NCBI RefSeq assembly: GCF_014205255.1
Contig: NZ_JACHNE010000001.1
Coordinates: 3,038,001-3,102,000 of the forward strand
Reading direction: 5' to 3'
From: Streptomyces caelestis
GTDB lineage: Bacteria > Actinomycetota > Actinomycetes > Streptomycetales > Streptomycetaceae
Length of the DNA stretch: 64,000 nucleotides
Position numbers and translations under genes: made by a program. The notes beneath the pieces are model-generated. The model was not told the DNA's origin, searched no databases, and saw only the letters and a list, made by a program, of their open reading frames with translations. Shown here in pieces: positions 37,144 to 45,804 of this stretch. Each line of letters begins with the position of its first letter. Positions within the stretch are counted from its first letter, which is position 1.

Positions 37144-37584
37144 CTACTCGACGTAGCGGCGGAACCCTTGCGCCAGGGCTTTGAAACCGCACGCTGCGTA
37201 GAAGCTGTGGACGTACTCGTCGTCCGCCGCCAGCAGTTGCACCTTGTAGCAGCCGGCCGACTCCCCCAGCCGCACCGCTGCCTCCATCAGTCGACGCCCG
37301 ACGCCCCGCCGCTGAAAGCGGCCGGCCACCACGACGTTCTCCACGAACAGGACGGCCCGACCACCACGGGTGAGATTCGGCATCACGATGCAGTCCGCCG
37401 TCCCGGCCACCGTGCCGTCGGCCTCGGCGACCAGGACGGTCCGCCCCTGCTGCCCGGATATGGCCGCCCAGACGGCGTCCGCAGCCGCTTGAGGCAACGG
37501 CGCGTCGTCCGGGTTCAGTTCGCCGTAGAGGGCCAGCAGCGCTGCCAGATCCGCTTCGGCCGCCGCCCGCACTGTGATCTTCAT
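37144..37584 (-). CDS. GNAT family N-acetyltransferase
   Basis: 146-residue GNAT enzyme: VENVVVAGRFQRRGVGRRLM is strand 4 plus the acetyl-CoA pyrophosphate loop (RxxGxG type), and YAACGFKAL is the C-terminal motif. Substrate unknown. It lies alone between the glnX operon and the thioester-domain gene. Confidence 0.9.
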   Translation of the reverse strand: MKITVRAAAEADLAALLALYGELNPDDAPLPQAAADAVWAAISGQQGRTVLVAEADGTVAGTADCIVMPNLTRGGRAVLFVENVVVAGRFQRRGVGRRLMEAAVRLGESAGCYKVQLLAADDEYVHSFYAACGFKALAQGFRRYVE

Positions 37585-37641
37585 GGGCTGAGCGTAGAGC
37601 GAGGGCCTGCCCGGGCAGTGGCCTTTGGCGGAGCGTGGCCG

Positions 37642-39051
37642 TCAGTCCCCCGTCGGTATCTCCCCGCGGCGCAGCACGATCAGGGTCGTTCCGCCGATCA
37701 GCAGCAGACCGATGGCGATGCCGGCGATGAGGGGGGTGACCCCGGAGCTGCCGGTCTCGGCGAGGTTGGTGTCGGTGGCCGTGCCGCCCACCGAGGCCGG
37801 GCTCGGTTGGCTGAGGGTCTGCGTGGCCGTGCCCGCCTCGCCGCCCTGGATCCGGCAGTCCAGCATGCCCGTGAAGCGCTTGGTGAAGCCGCCCGGGCCG
37901 TGGATCGTGAAGTCGTACGCCTGGTCCTCCTGGAGCGGGACCGTCACCGTTCGGGACTCGCCCGCGGCGATGGTGTGCTCAAGGCCCGCCAGTTCGAAGG
38001 TGAACGGCTCGTCGCCCTTGTTGGACGCGATGATGTCGACGCCGCCCTCGGCGCAGTTCTTCGCCGAGGACAGTGCCGGGATCGCGCCCTCCTTCGTCCA
38101 GGTCGCCGCCGCCGTGGCCGACACCGTGGACTCGCTGGAACCGGCCAGGATCTGCGTCTGGCTCCTGCTCTCGGAGGCGAAGGCACGGCCGACCGGCACG
38201 GTCGTCGAGGCCTGCACGGTCAGCTCTGCCGTACCGGACGCCGCGTCCTCGGGTACTTCGAAGAACACCTGCCCGCCGTTGGTCGTGGAGGTGACGGCCT
38301 TGCCCTGCTTGTCGACGATCCGGACCCCGCTCGTGGCGGCGTCCGCGGGCGGGCTCACCGTCACACTGCCGGCGTTCGTGTGCACCGTCACCGGGCCCAG
38401 CCGCTCCCCCGGCCGGCCGGAGACCGCCGGCGGGTCGAGGGTGAGCGAGGCCCTCGGCTCGGGCTGACTCCGGGCGCTCTTCTCCAGGTAGTCCGCGAGT
38501 TGCTCGGCCTGCGGGTCGAGGGCGTCGACGGCGACGTCGTCCGAGTACCGCCAGATGGCCACCTGCGTGCCGGCCGCCGCGTCCTGCTCGGTCAGCGCAC
38601 CGCGGACACCCGCCTTGCGCGCCAGCGCCGCGAGGTCGTTCACCTGCGGGTAGGAGTTCTGAAGGATCCAGCGGATCCGGCCGGCGTCCTTGTTGGCGCC
38701 CAGGGACGTGCCGCTCCAGGGCGTCTCGTGATACTTGGCGTCCCGCTGCGTCGGGTTGTGCAGGTCGACGCAGTACGTCTGGAGCATGCCGCCGCCCTCG
38801 ACGGACATCTCGAACAGGCCCGCCGACACCTGCTGGTCCCCGGTGCCGCCGTGTATCACCGCGGTGCCGTACGTCTTGAGCCCGGCTATCGTCGCGGTCG
38901 CTCCGCCCTGACTCCGCGTGGTCTCCTCGGCGGTCGCCTGGCCGGCACCGGTCAGCACGCCCGCGGCGACGAGCCCGGACACGAGCGTCGCGGCGCCGAG
39001 GCGAGCAGCCCCTCGCCTGCGTACGAACACCGCAGAGAACGAAGCAAACAC
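37642..39051 (-). CDS. Sortase-anchored thioester-domain (TED) surface protein
   Basis: 469 residues. Residues 1-41 are a signal peptide ending near GQATA. A thioester domain follows: C94 in TYCVDL and Q163 in GTQVAIW are the pair expected to form the internal Cys-Gln thioester. Ig-like beta domains follow, then the sortase signal LAETG (430-434), a membrane helix and a short basic tail (LRRGE). Such adhesins can bond covalently to host or surface amines in other Gram-positive bacteria. The GTG at 39051 has AAGGGG six bases upstream. LAxTG is the signal used by class E sortases in Streptomyces. Confidence 0.9.
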   Translation of the reverse strand: MFASFSAVFVRRRGAARLGAATLVSGLVAAGVLTGAGQATAEETTRSQGGATATIAGLKTYGTAVIHGGTGDQQVSAGLFEMSVEGGGMLQTYCVDLHNPTQRDAKYHETPWSGTSLGANKDAGRIRWILQNSYPQVNDLAALARKAGVRGALTEQDAAAGTQVAIWRYSDDVAVDALDPQAEQLADYLEKSARSQPEPRASLTLDPPAVSGRPGERLGPVTVHTNAGSVTVSPPADAATSGVRIVDKQGKAVTSTTNGGQVFFEVPEDAASGTAELTVQASTTVPVGRAFASESRSQTQILAGSSESTVSATAAATWTKEGAIPALSSAKNCAEGGVDIIASNKGDEPFTFELAGLEHTIAAGESRTVTVPLQEDQAYDFTIHGPGGFTKRFTGMLDCRIQGGEAGTATQTLSQPSPASVGGTATDTNLAETGSSGVTPLIAGIAIGLLLIGGTTLIVLRRGEIPTGD

Positions 39052-39330
39052 CAAATTCCCCTTCGAGCAGGACCCGTCGATGTGGGGGGTACGGTCCCAC
39101 CTGCAGAATCAGAAGCCTCGCAGGCCGCAAGAGCCCCGAGAGCCATGCCCGGCATCCTAGGTACGCGGCGGACGCCGCTCACCGGTGAGACGGTCGGAGC
39201 AGTGATCCGACTCGGAATCGTTATCGCCAAGACCCCTTGTGAGCAGGGCTTATCGACAAGTCCACGGCCGATCTTTCGGTGCGCACTCGCCGATAAGCCG
39301 CAGTTCGGTCAGGCAGGCGGGTGATTGACG

Positions 39331-39807
39331 TCACGTCAACGCGACTGGCTCCGGAGGCTGTTGAGCCGGAACGTCCGGGGGCTCCGCTGAACCGCCTGAC
39401 GGAGTCTCCCAGTTGGGCTCCGGCTGCGTCGGCCCGGACGCCGTCTCCGGCCGGCCGGCGCGGCGGAACGCCGAGGTGCCCCAGGCCAGGTCGTGACCGA
39501 TCGCTACCGCGTCGATGTCCGCCGAGGTCCAGCTCTGCCCCTCACGCACGTCGGTCCGCACCTTCAGCCTGCCCTGGACGATCACGGGCTCGCCCACCGT
39601 CAGCGACGCCGCCGTGTTCGTGGCGAGCTGGCGGTTGGCCCACACCGTGAAGAAGTTGGTGTGCCCGTCCGCCCACATGTTCTTCTCGCGGTCCCAGTAG
39701 CGGGCGGTCACGGCCATCCGGAACCTCGCCGACGGGCCGGACGCCATCTCCCGGTACACCGGCTGCGTCGCCACCCTGCCGACCGCGCAGACCATCGTCT
39801 CGTTCAT
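39331..39807 (-). CDS. ssbB: Single-stranded DNA-binding protein, SsbB-like
   Basis: 158 residues. The OB fold runs through residues 1-110 (MNETMVCAVGRVATQPVY, RFRMAVTARYWDREKN, NTNFFTVWANRQLA-like strand). The C terminus ends in Pro-rich QQPPEPVALT with no acidic DDDIPF-type tip. A lack of the acidic tail separates the sporulation paralogue SsbB from the replicative SsbA in Streptomyces, so SsbB is the better call. ATG at 39807 with GGGAGGGG seven bases upstream. Confidence 0.85.
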   Translation of the reverse strand: MNETMVCAVGRVATQPVYREMASGPSARFRMAVTARYWDREKNMWADGHTNFFTVWANRQLATNTAASLTVGEPVIVQGRLKVRTDVREGQSWTSADIDAVAIGHDLAWGTSAFRRAGRPETASGPTQPEPNWETPSGGSAEPPDVPAQQPPEPVALT

Positions 39808-39957
39808 CGCGAACCCCTCCCTCGCCCGGACTGCGACACCGGGCCGACATGCGTACGGGCCCGTCCCGTACGGCTGTGTCTGCCAGACTGCCGCCACCGG
39901 GCCGAGCCCGCTGAGCGCTGGGGATCACCGCCCGCCTGTGGACAACGCCGCCACCCG

Positions 39958-40042
39958 GACGGGTGACGCCATACGGGACGGGTGACGCCGAGTGGCGAGC
40001 GACGCCGTGTGGTGAGCGACGCCGAACGGTGAGCGACGCCGA
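39958..40042. repeat. Short direct repeats, 17-base period, GAGCGACGCCG core
   Basis: Five degenerate copies of a (c/t)GGTGAGCGACGCCGag-like unit. The last three are in exact 17-base register from about 39992; the first two contain ACGGGTGACGCC. They lie in the gap between the GTPase stop and ssbB, on the upstream side of ssbB. Confidence 0.65.
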
Positions 40043-40135
40043 GCCGCATCTGCGGCGCTCACGACCGCCACGCCGCCTCCGCCGTCACCACCCCGGCCGC
40101 GGCGTCACCACCTGCCCCAGGCTCCCGCCCATGCG

Positions 40136-42070
40136 TCACCTCCGCGCCCCCACCACCCTCCCGTACTGTTCCCGAACCTCCCGATACCGCAGCAGCTCCG
40201 CCGCCACCGGATCGAGCACCCGGGCCCTCCCGCACCCGGCCGCCGCCTCCCGCAACCGGCGTTCCGCCTCCAGGCCGTAACGCCGGGCCGGCCCCCGCGC
40301 AGCCATCCGGCAGCTCCACTCGATGAGCGGCCCGCCGACGATGCCGATCACCATCAGCAGCACCGGCACGCCCAGGTTCGGCGACATCACCCCCACGATC
40401 TGGCCCAGCAGCCACAGGCCACCCAGGAACTGCAGGATCGTCATGGAGGCCTGGGACAGCACGGCCACCGGCCACCACCCCGGCCGCGGCGGCCGTCCCG
40501 TCGGCACTCCCGCGCGCACACTCAGCTCGTCCAGCGCCTCGGGCAGCCCCTGGGAGCCGCGGACGGCCGCCTCGCGCACCGCCAGCGCCCAGGGCGCGGG
40601 CAGGCCGGCCGAGGCCCGGTCGGCCACCGTCCGTACCGCCTGTTCGACCCGCTGCCGGGCGGTGGCCTCCTCGTCGGCCTGCGTGCGCGAGGGGAGCCGC
40701 CCCGTGGCGGGCTCGCCGCGGTCCTGGTACCAGCGCCACAACCGCAGCCAGGGCGTCCCGCAGGCGCGGTTGGCGTTGCGCAGCCACGCGCGTTCGGCGG
40801 CCTCGCCCGCCGCCGTGGCGCCCACGGCGTCCGCGAGCCGGTCCGCGAACTCCTCCCGGGCCTGCTCGCTGAGCCCCGTCCGCCGCTGCGTGGCGTAGAC
40901 GGGCCACAGCCGGGCCGCCGCGATGTCCACGTCGGCCGAGATACGGCGGGCCGGCGCCGTGCGCTCCGCGACGAACTGGCCGAGCGCCTCGCGCAGTTCA
41001 CAGACGCCGTCGCCGGTGAGCGCGGACAGTGCGAGCACGGTCGTACCCGGTTCGCCGTACTCCCCGAGGGCGATGCCGTCCTCGTCGAGGAGCCTCCGCA
41101 GATCGTCGAGGACCTGCTCGGCGGCCTCCCCGGGCAGCCGGTCGATCTGGTTGAGGACGACGAACATGACCTCCGCGTGGGCCGCCATCGGCCGCAGATA
41201 GCGCTCGTGGAGGACGGCGTCGGCGTACTTCTCCGGGTCGACGACCCAGATGACCGCGTCGACGAGCGCCAGGATGCGGTCCACGTGCTCTCGGTGCTGT
41301 ACGGCCGCGGAGTCGTGGTCGGGCAGGTCGACGAGGACGAGTCCGCGCAGCTGGGACTCCCCGTCCCCGGTCGGCAGCGGACGCCGGCGCAGCCGGGGTG
41401 GGATGCCGAGCCGTTCGATGAGACTCGCGGCTCCGTCGCTCCAACTGCACGCGATGGGCGCCGCGGTGGTGGGACGGCGTACTCCCGTCTCCGAGATGGC
41501 CACCCCGGCGAGCGCGTTGAACAGTTGCGACTTGCCGCTGCCCGTGGCGCCCGCGATGGCGACGACGGTGTGCTGCCCGGAGAGCCTGCGCCGCGCGGAC
41601 GCCTCGTCGAGCACCCGACCCGCCTCCGCCAGCGTCCGGCTGTCGAGCCGGGTGCGGGAGAGCCCCACCAGTTCGCGCAACGCCTCCAGCCGGGAGTGCA
41701 GCGGCCCGTCGTACTCCAGCGGGGACACCGTCGGCGGGGCGGCAGTACGGGTGTCGACCACGGCGTACTGGTTTCCTGCGGTGGTCTCGTCGACCCGCCG
41801 CGCGATGAGCCCGTCGTCCCAGGCGGCCGAGGAGTCCGTACGGACGCCCATGCGAGAGTCCGGACGGGCGCCCATGCGGGAGTCCGTCCGGGAGGAGGAG
41901 TCGCCGCCCGGCACGCGCGCGTGGGCGGCGCCCGTGCTCTCGCCCTGGGAGGCGTTCTCGGGGGTGCTCTCAGGGGCCTTCGCCGATGGGTTCTCGGCGG
42001 CTCTCGCCTTGTCCGCGTCGCCCGGCTGGTCGGAGCGCTCGGTGTGGTCCTGGTCAGTGACGGCGGTCAC
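40136..42070 (-). CDS. Dynamin-like/YfjP-type membrane GTPase, second of pair
   Basis: 644 residues. A disordered acidic N terminus contains a short DSRMGxR repeat; the GTPase domain begins about residue 165 with P-loop GATGSGKSQ, then VDLPDHDS (G3) and LNQIDR (G4). Two membrane helices lie near residues 535-590 (LSQASMTILQFLGGLWLLG and LGVPVLLMVIGIVGG). This layout matches the bacterial dynamin-like protein pairs. GTG start three bases after the stop of the first GTPase. Confidence 0.86.
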   Translation of the reverse strand: MTAVTDQDHTERSDQPGDADKARAAENPSAKAPESTPENASQGESTGAAHARVPGGDSSSRTDSRMGARPDSRMGVRTDSSAAWDDGLIARRVDETTAGNQYAVVDTRTAAPPTVSPLEYDGPLHSRLEALRELVGLSRTRLDSRTLAEAGRVLDEASARRRLSGQHTVVAIAGATGSGKSQLFNALAGVAISETGVRRPTTAAPIACSWSDGAASLIERLGIPPRLRRRPLPTGDGESQLRGLVLVDLPDHDSAAVQHREHVDRILALVDAVIWVVDPEKYADAVLHERYLRPMAAHAEVMFVVLNQIDRLPGEAAEQVLDDLRRLLDEDGIALGEYGEPGTTVLALSALTGDGVCELREALGQFVAERTAPARRISADVDIAAARLWPVYATQRRTGLSEQAREEFADRLADAVGATAAGEAAERAWLRNANRACGTPWLRLWRWYQDRGEPATGRLPSRTQADEEATARQRVEQAVRTVADRASAGLPAPWALAVREAAVRGSQGLPEALDELSVRAGVPTGRPPRPGWWPVAVLSQASMTILQFLGGLWLLGQIVGVMSPNLGVPVLLMVIGIVGGPLIEWSCRMAARGPARRYGLEAERRLREAAAGCGRARVLDPVAAELLRYREVREQYGRVVGARR

Positions 42071-42073
42071 CGG

Positions 42074-43681
42074 TCACCTCTCCTTCTGCAGTACGGACAG
42101 GGCGGCGATGAGTTCGGCCTGGGGCTCCGGGTGGACGTCGAGGGCGTCGAGCGGGGCGAGCCGGCGCTCGCGTTCGGCGAGCAGGACCCGGTCGACGTGC
42201 TCGGTGAGCAGCCGTCCGGCCCGGTCGCGCAGCCGCAGCGCTCCGTGGGCGCCGATCCGCTCGGCGAGTCCCTCCCCGGCCATCCGTCCCCGGCGGCCGC
42301 CCAGCAGGGAGGTGGCGACCAGGGCGGCGACCACCTCGGGGTCGGGCGCGAGGTTCCGGTCGAGCTCGCGCACCTCGTCCTCGGCATACTCCTCGAGCTC
42401 CCGCCGCCACCGCCGTACGGCGAGACCGATCCGGTGTTCGGCGCTCTCCGCGGCGGGTTCGCGGTCGGCGAGCCCGGGTGCGGCCGCCGCGGGTTCGCGC
42501 CGCCAGGCGTCGTCGATGCGCTCGTCGGCGGCGGTGACGGCGCACAGCAGCAGCGCGCTCAGGCTCTCCTCGAGCGCGTCGAGGAGTTCGCCGGCGGTGC
42601 AGTCCAGGGGGAAGGCGCGCCACCGCTTGAGGGCGTCCCCGGCGAGCACCGCCCCGGCCTGCAAGCGCCCCCGCACGCGCGTGTGCTCGCTGTCGTACGC
42701 CCCGTCGACGGCGGCGGTGAGCCGCAGTGCGGCCGCGTACTGCGCGGCGGCGGCGCCGGCCAGCTCGGGCATCCGGGACTTCAGGGAGTCGAGTACGCCG
42801 TGTGCGGTGCGGGCCACGACCTGGTGCCGGGCCGCCGGGTCCTGGACCTGGTGGACCAGCCAGGTGCGCAGCTGGGCCACGGCGCTGGCCGGCAGGAGCC
42901 CGCCGCCCCAGGCCGACTCGGGCAGTTCGGGCACGGTGAACCGCGGCACCTGCCCGAGTCCGGCCTTGGTGAGCAGGGCCCCGTACTGCCGCGACACCTC
43001 TGCGACCACCTGGTGGGGCACCCGGTCCAGGACGGTGACGAGGGTGACGTCGTACTCCTTGGCGGTGCGCAGCATGTGCCAGAGCACGGCGTCGGCGTAG
43101 CGGGCGGCCGTGGTGACCATGATCCAGATGTCGGCCGCGCAGATGAGCTCGGCGGCCAGGACGCGGTTGTCGGAGACCAGGGAGTCGATGTCGGGGGCGT
43201 CGAGGAGGGCGAGGCCGGGCGGCAGCGTCTCGGTGGTCTCGACGCGCAGCACGCGCGCGGGGTTCTCGCCCGGGAGCAGCAGATCGTCCGTGGGGTCCTG
43301 CTGGGGCACCCATACCCGGGTGAGATCGGGCAGCACCCGCATCCCACTGAACCAGTGATGGTCCTCCGGATGGCAGACCAGCACGGGGGTCCGTGTCGTC
43401 GGCCGCAGCACCCCGGCCTCGCTGACCCGCCGCCCCACGAGGGAGTTCACCAGCGTGGACTTCCCGGCCCCCGTGGAGCCCCCCACGACGGCCAGAAGTG
43501 GCGCTTCGGGGTCTCTCAGCCGGGGCACCAAGTAGTCGTCGAGCTGAGCGAGCAGTTCGTCGCGGCTGGCACGCGCGCGTGGGGCCCCCGCCAGGGGCAG
43601 CGGGAAGCGTGCGGCGGCGACACGGTCGCGCAGGGCGGAGAGTGCGTTGAGCAGCTGAGGCCGTACGTCCAAGGTCACCAC
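42074..43681 (-). CDS. Dynamin-like GTPase, first of pair
   Basis: 535 residues. P-loop [10 protein letters not shown] (about 63-72), G3 LLDAPDID and G4-like TVLDR are present. The rest is helical with no membrane segment, unlike its partner. Paired dynamin-like GTPases, one membrane-bound, act in Streptomyces sporulation septation (DynA/DynB); whether this pair is those genes could not be decided. The start is taken at GTG 43681, giving (M)[10 protein letters not shown]; there is no good Shine-Dalgarno, and an upstream ATG at about 43723 would add 14 residues. Confidence 0.84.
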   Translation of the reverse strand: MVTLDVRPQLLNALSALRDRVAAARFPLPLAGAPRARASRDELLAQLDDYLVPRLRDPEAPLLAVVGGSTGAGKSTLVNSLVGRRVSEAGVLRPTTRTPVLVCHPEDHHWFSGMRVLPDLTRVWVPQQDPTDDLLLPGENPARVLRVETTETLPPGLALLDAPDIDSLVSDNRVLAAELICAADIWIMVTTAARYADAVLWHMLRTAKEYDVTLVTVLDRVPHQVVAEVSRQYGALLTKAGLGQVPRFTVPELPESAWGGGLLPASAVAQLRTWLVHQVQDPAARHQVVARTAHGVLDSLKSRMPELAGAAAAQYAAALRLTAAVDGAYDSEHTRVRGRLQAGAVLAGDALKRWRAFPLDCTAGELLDALEESLSALLLCAVTAADERIDDAWRREPAAAAPGLADREPAAESAEHRIGLAVRRWRRELEEYAEDEVRELDRNLAPDPEVVAALVATSLLGGRRGRMAGEGLAERIGAHGALRLRDRAGRLLTEHVDRVLLAERERRLAPLDALDVHPEPQAELIAALSVLQKER

Positions 43682-44001
43682 ATGTGAAGAATGCCCAATT
43701 TTAGGGGAATTCTGAAGCATATGAGCATGTCTGCGCGCCGACAGAACACATGGGACGGAAGGGACGACTGGGACACGGGCACACTCCAGGCATAACGAGT
43801 ACACAACACCCGATGCCTCTGACGCCAAAAGCGGTGCACGATTCGTACCTGCCTGCGATTATCAGGACCGCTTCACCGAACCTCCACATCGAGCCACGGA
43901 GGCGAAGCAACAGGGACAAGGACGCGGGAGCCCTATCCTTGTCCCCGGCAACGTCACGGATCAGCCCACACCCGGGCACCACGACAGAGGCCACCACACC
44001 G
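43682..44001. other. Gap between divergent GTPase pair and tRNA-Arg
   Basis: 320 bases with no supported gene. The first 40 bases (AATTTTAGGGGAATTC at about 43697) are AT-rich and likely carry the GTPase promoter; the remainder should carry the tRNA promoter, but no clear -35/-10 pair is seen. Confidence 0.4.
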
Positions 44002-44074
44002 GCCCCCGTAGCTCAGTGGATAGAGCAGGCGCCTTCTAAGCGCTTGGCCGCAGGTTCGAGTCCTGCCGGGGGCG
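44002..44074 (+). tRNA. tRNA-Arg (anticodon TCT)
   Basis: 73 nucleotides folding as a full cloverleaf: acceptor GCCCCCG/CGGGGGC, D stem GCTC/GAGC, anticodon stem GGCGC/GCGCT with loop CTTCTAA (anticodon TCT), and T arm GCAGG-TTCGAGT-CCTGC. Discriminator G; CCA is not encoded. Its 3' half is repeated at 45684-45728, so it serves as an integration site. Confidence 0.95.
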
Positions 44075-44076
44075 CA
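44032..44076 (+). repeat. att-like direct repeat, copy 1 (3' half of tRNA-Arg)
   Basis: The anticodon loop to the 3' end of the tRNA. It matches 45684-45728 at 42 of 45 bases. This is the classic size and position of an attB/attL core for tyrosine-integrase elements. Confidence 0.8.
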
Positions 44077-44080
44077 CACA

Positions 44081-44116
44081 GCCTCTCACCTGCAGAAACG
44101 CGTGAGGGGCTTTTTT
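44081..44116 (+). terminator. Rho-independent terminator after tRNA-Arg
   Basis: Stem GCCTCTCAC/GTGAGGGGC (nine pairs, one G-T) with a 12-base loop, followed by six T residues. Confidence 0.85.
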
Positions 44117-44219
44117 CCTGTCCAGATGCACATCGCTCCACGAGCAGGCGCCTTCGCCTATCCGCAATCGCGGGTAACGGTGTAGCACCGGGTAGCACAC
44201 CTTCGGTATCGTGGACAGC

Positions 44220-44489
44220 ATGACAGCGCAGCCGGAGATCACTCAGCGCGATCTGCGCACCCGCTCCAAAGAGATCATGGACGCCGTCCAGGGAGGACAG
44301 GCGTTCACCGTCACCCGCGACGGGCATCGTGTCGGCGAGCTGATCCCGCTTCGCCGCCGTCGCCGCTTCGTTCCCCGCGCCGAGTTCGCGGCCATGTCAC
44401 GTACCGCCCCCGACATCTCGCTGGACGCCTTCCGCGACGACCAGGACACCGTCGTCGAGCAGGAGTTGGACGACCCGTATGACCGTTGA
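44220..44489 (+). CDS. Phd/YefM-type antitoxin
   Basis: 89 residues with the Phd/YefM N-terminal DNA-binding pattern (ITQRDLRTRSKEIMDAVQGG, then FTVTRDGHRVGELIP) and a C-terminal acidic tail for toxin binding. ATG at 44220; a GTG three codons upstream is also possible. It overlaps the toxin gene by 11 bases and probably represses its own promoter. Confidence 0.9.
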   Translation: MTAQPEITQRDLRTRSKEIMDAVQGGQAFTVTRDGHRVGELIPLRRRRRFVPRAEFAAMSRTAPDISLDAFRDDQDTVVEQELDDPYDR

Positions 44490-44934
44490 GCACGAGCAAG
44501 GCCTGCTCGACACCAACATCATGATCCTGCGCAAGTGGATCGACGCCGACGAGCTACCTGCCGAGATGGCCATCAGCTCCATCACCCTCGCGGAACTCTC
44601 CGCAGGCCCCCACCAGGTGCGCGGCGGCGAGCAGAGCGACTACGACGAACACGCCGAGCGGGCCCGCCGCATGGACGTCCTGCAGCGCGCCGAAAACGAA
44701 TTCGACCCCATCCCCTTCGACGTGGAGGCGGCCCGCGTCTACGGCAGAATCTGCGCCGCCGTCGTCTCCACAGGCCGCAAGCCCCGTCGCCGTGTGGCCG
44801 ACCTGATGATCGCCGCCGTCGCAGCCGCCGAGGGACTCCCCCTGTTCACGACCAACCCCGACGACTTCAAGGGCCTCGACGACTTGATCACCATCGTGCC
44901 CGTCACCCGGCCCAAGATCCTGCACGACCGGTAG
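44479..44934 (+). CDS. VapC-family PIN-domain toxin
   Basis: 151-residue PIN ribonuclease: LLDTNIMI supplies the first acidic residue, SSITLAELSAGP the Glu, and RRVADLMIAAVAAAEGLPLFTTNPDDF the remaining acidic and Thr/Asn positions of the active site. VapC toxins cleave tRNA or rRNA. It is intact and coupled to the antitoxin. Both sit inside the tRNA-bounded insertion. Confidence 0.92.
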   Translation: MTVEHEQGLLDTNIMILRKWIDADELPAEMAISSITLAELSAGPHQVRGGEQSDYDEHAERARRMDVLQRAENEFDPIPFDVEAARVYGRICAAVVSTGRKPRRRVADLMIAAVAAAEGLPLFTTNPDDFKGLDDLITIVPVTRPKILHDR

Positions 44935-45091
44935 TACCCCGTCCGCCCCGCCCTGTGCCGGAGGCCCAGATGGTTCCACTACCGGTCGCGGACACCACCG
45001 CCCGTCACCGGCTCACGTCACGCGAGACCTCGATCTGCACGGAGACGGCGCCCGGAGCCTCGGTGCCGACACGCGCCCATACGGTTGCCCG

Positions 45092-45520
45092 ATGACACCG
45101 ATCAAGAAGTTCCAAGTCACCTTCGACTGCGCAGAACCCGAGCGGCTCGCTCGTTTCTGGTGCGAGGTGCTGGGGTACGTCATACCGCCGCCACCGGTGG
45201 GGTTTGCCACTTGGGACGATTTCAAGCGCTCGCAGCCGCCTGAGCAGCGGGATTCCTGGTTCGCCTGCGTCGATCCCTCAGGTGTGGGCCCGCGGCTGTA
45301 CTTCCAGCGTGTCCCCGAGGGGAAGGCCGCCAAGAACCGGGTGCATCTTGATGTGCGGGTCGGCATCGGACTCGTGGGGGAAGAGCGCCTCGCCGCACTT
45401 GAGGCGGAATGCGCACGACTGGTCCCGCTCGGTGCGGTGCACGTGCGCACGCTGTATGACGGCAATGATTCGTGCATCCCGATGCTGGACATCGAGGGCA
45501 ACGAGTTCTGCATCGACTGA
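45092..45520 (+). CDS. VOC/glyoxalase-fold protein
   Basis: 142-residue protein of the glyoxalase/bleomycin-resistance superfamily: FDCAEPERLARFWCEVLGY at the start, RLYFQRVPEGK and NRVHLDVRV in the middle, and DIEGNEFCID at the end, a typical two-repeat VOC layout. Substrate unknown. Last gene inside the tRNA-bounded segment. Confidence 0.88.
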   Translation: MTPIKKFQVTFDCAEPERLARFWCEVLGYVIPPPPVGFATWDDFKRSQPPEQRDSWFACVDPSGVGPRLYFQRVPEGKAAKNRVHLDVRVGIGLVGEERLAALEAECARLVPLGAVHVRTLYDGNDSCIPMLDIEGNEFCID

Positions 45521-45683
45521 GAGGCCGCGAATGTGCCTCGCCCTGTCCCCATGAGCCAGGGCGAAGGCACGAGGGGCGGTCATCAGCCAAAGGCCTCCCG
45601 GAAATGACAGCAAGCGCTTTGACGGCATTCGTTCGCGAGCGACCAGCGAAGACGCAGGTGAGCACATCGCTCAACCCTTGACA

Positions 45684-45728
45684 CCTTCTGAGCGCTTGGC
45701 CGCAGGTTCGGGTCCTGCCGGGGGCGCC
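45684..45728 (+). repeat. att-like direct repeat, copy 2 (orphan tRNA-Arg 3' half)
   Basis: Matches 44032-44076 except for three bases (two A-to-G and the final base). There is no 5' tRNA half here, so it is not a tRNA gene but an attachment-site duplicate left by integration. Confidence 0.85.
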
Positions 45729-45742
45729 ACTTCCCACCAGCA

Positions 45743-45780
45743 AAAACGCCCCAGAGGGGATCTCCCCTCTGGGGCGTTTC
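45743..45780. terminator. Strong symmetric hairpin terminator
   Basis: Perfect 16-base stem AAACGCCCCAGAGGGG / CCCCTCTGGGGCGTTT with loop ATCT. It could stop transcription from both sides and lies between the att copy and the integrase remnant. It may be the original terminator of the tRNA gene. Confidence 0.8.
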
Positions 45781-45804
45781 GTGTCTCTGACGGCACCGGC
45801 CCCG

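Noticed and set aside
45684..45728. A second tRNA-Arg gene
   Set aside because: Only the 3' half is present; there is no acceptor 5' strand or D arm, so it is an attachment-site duplicate.
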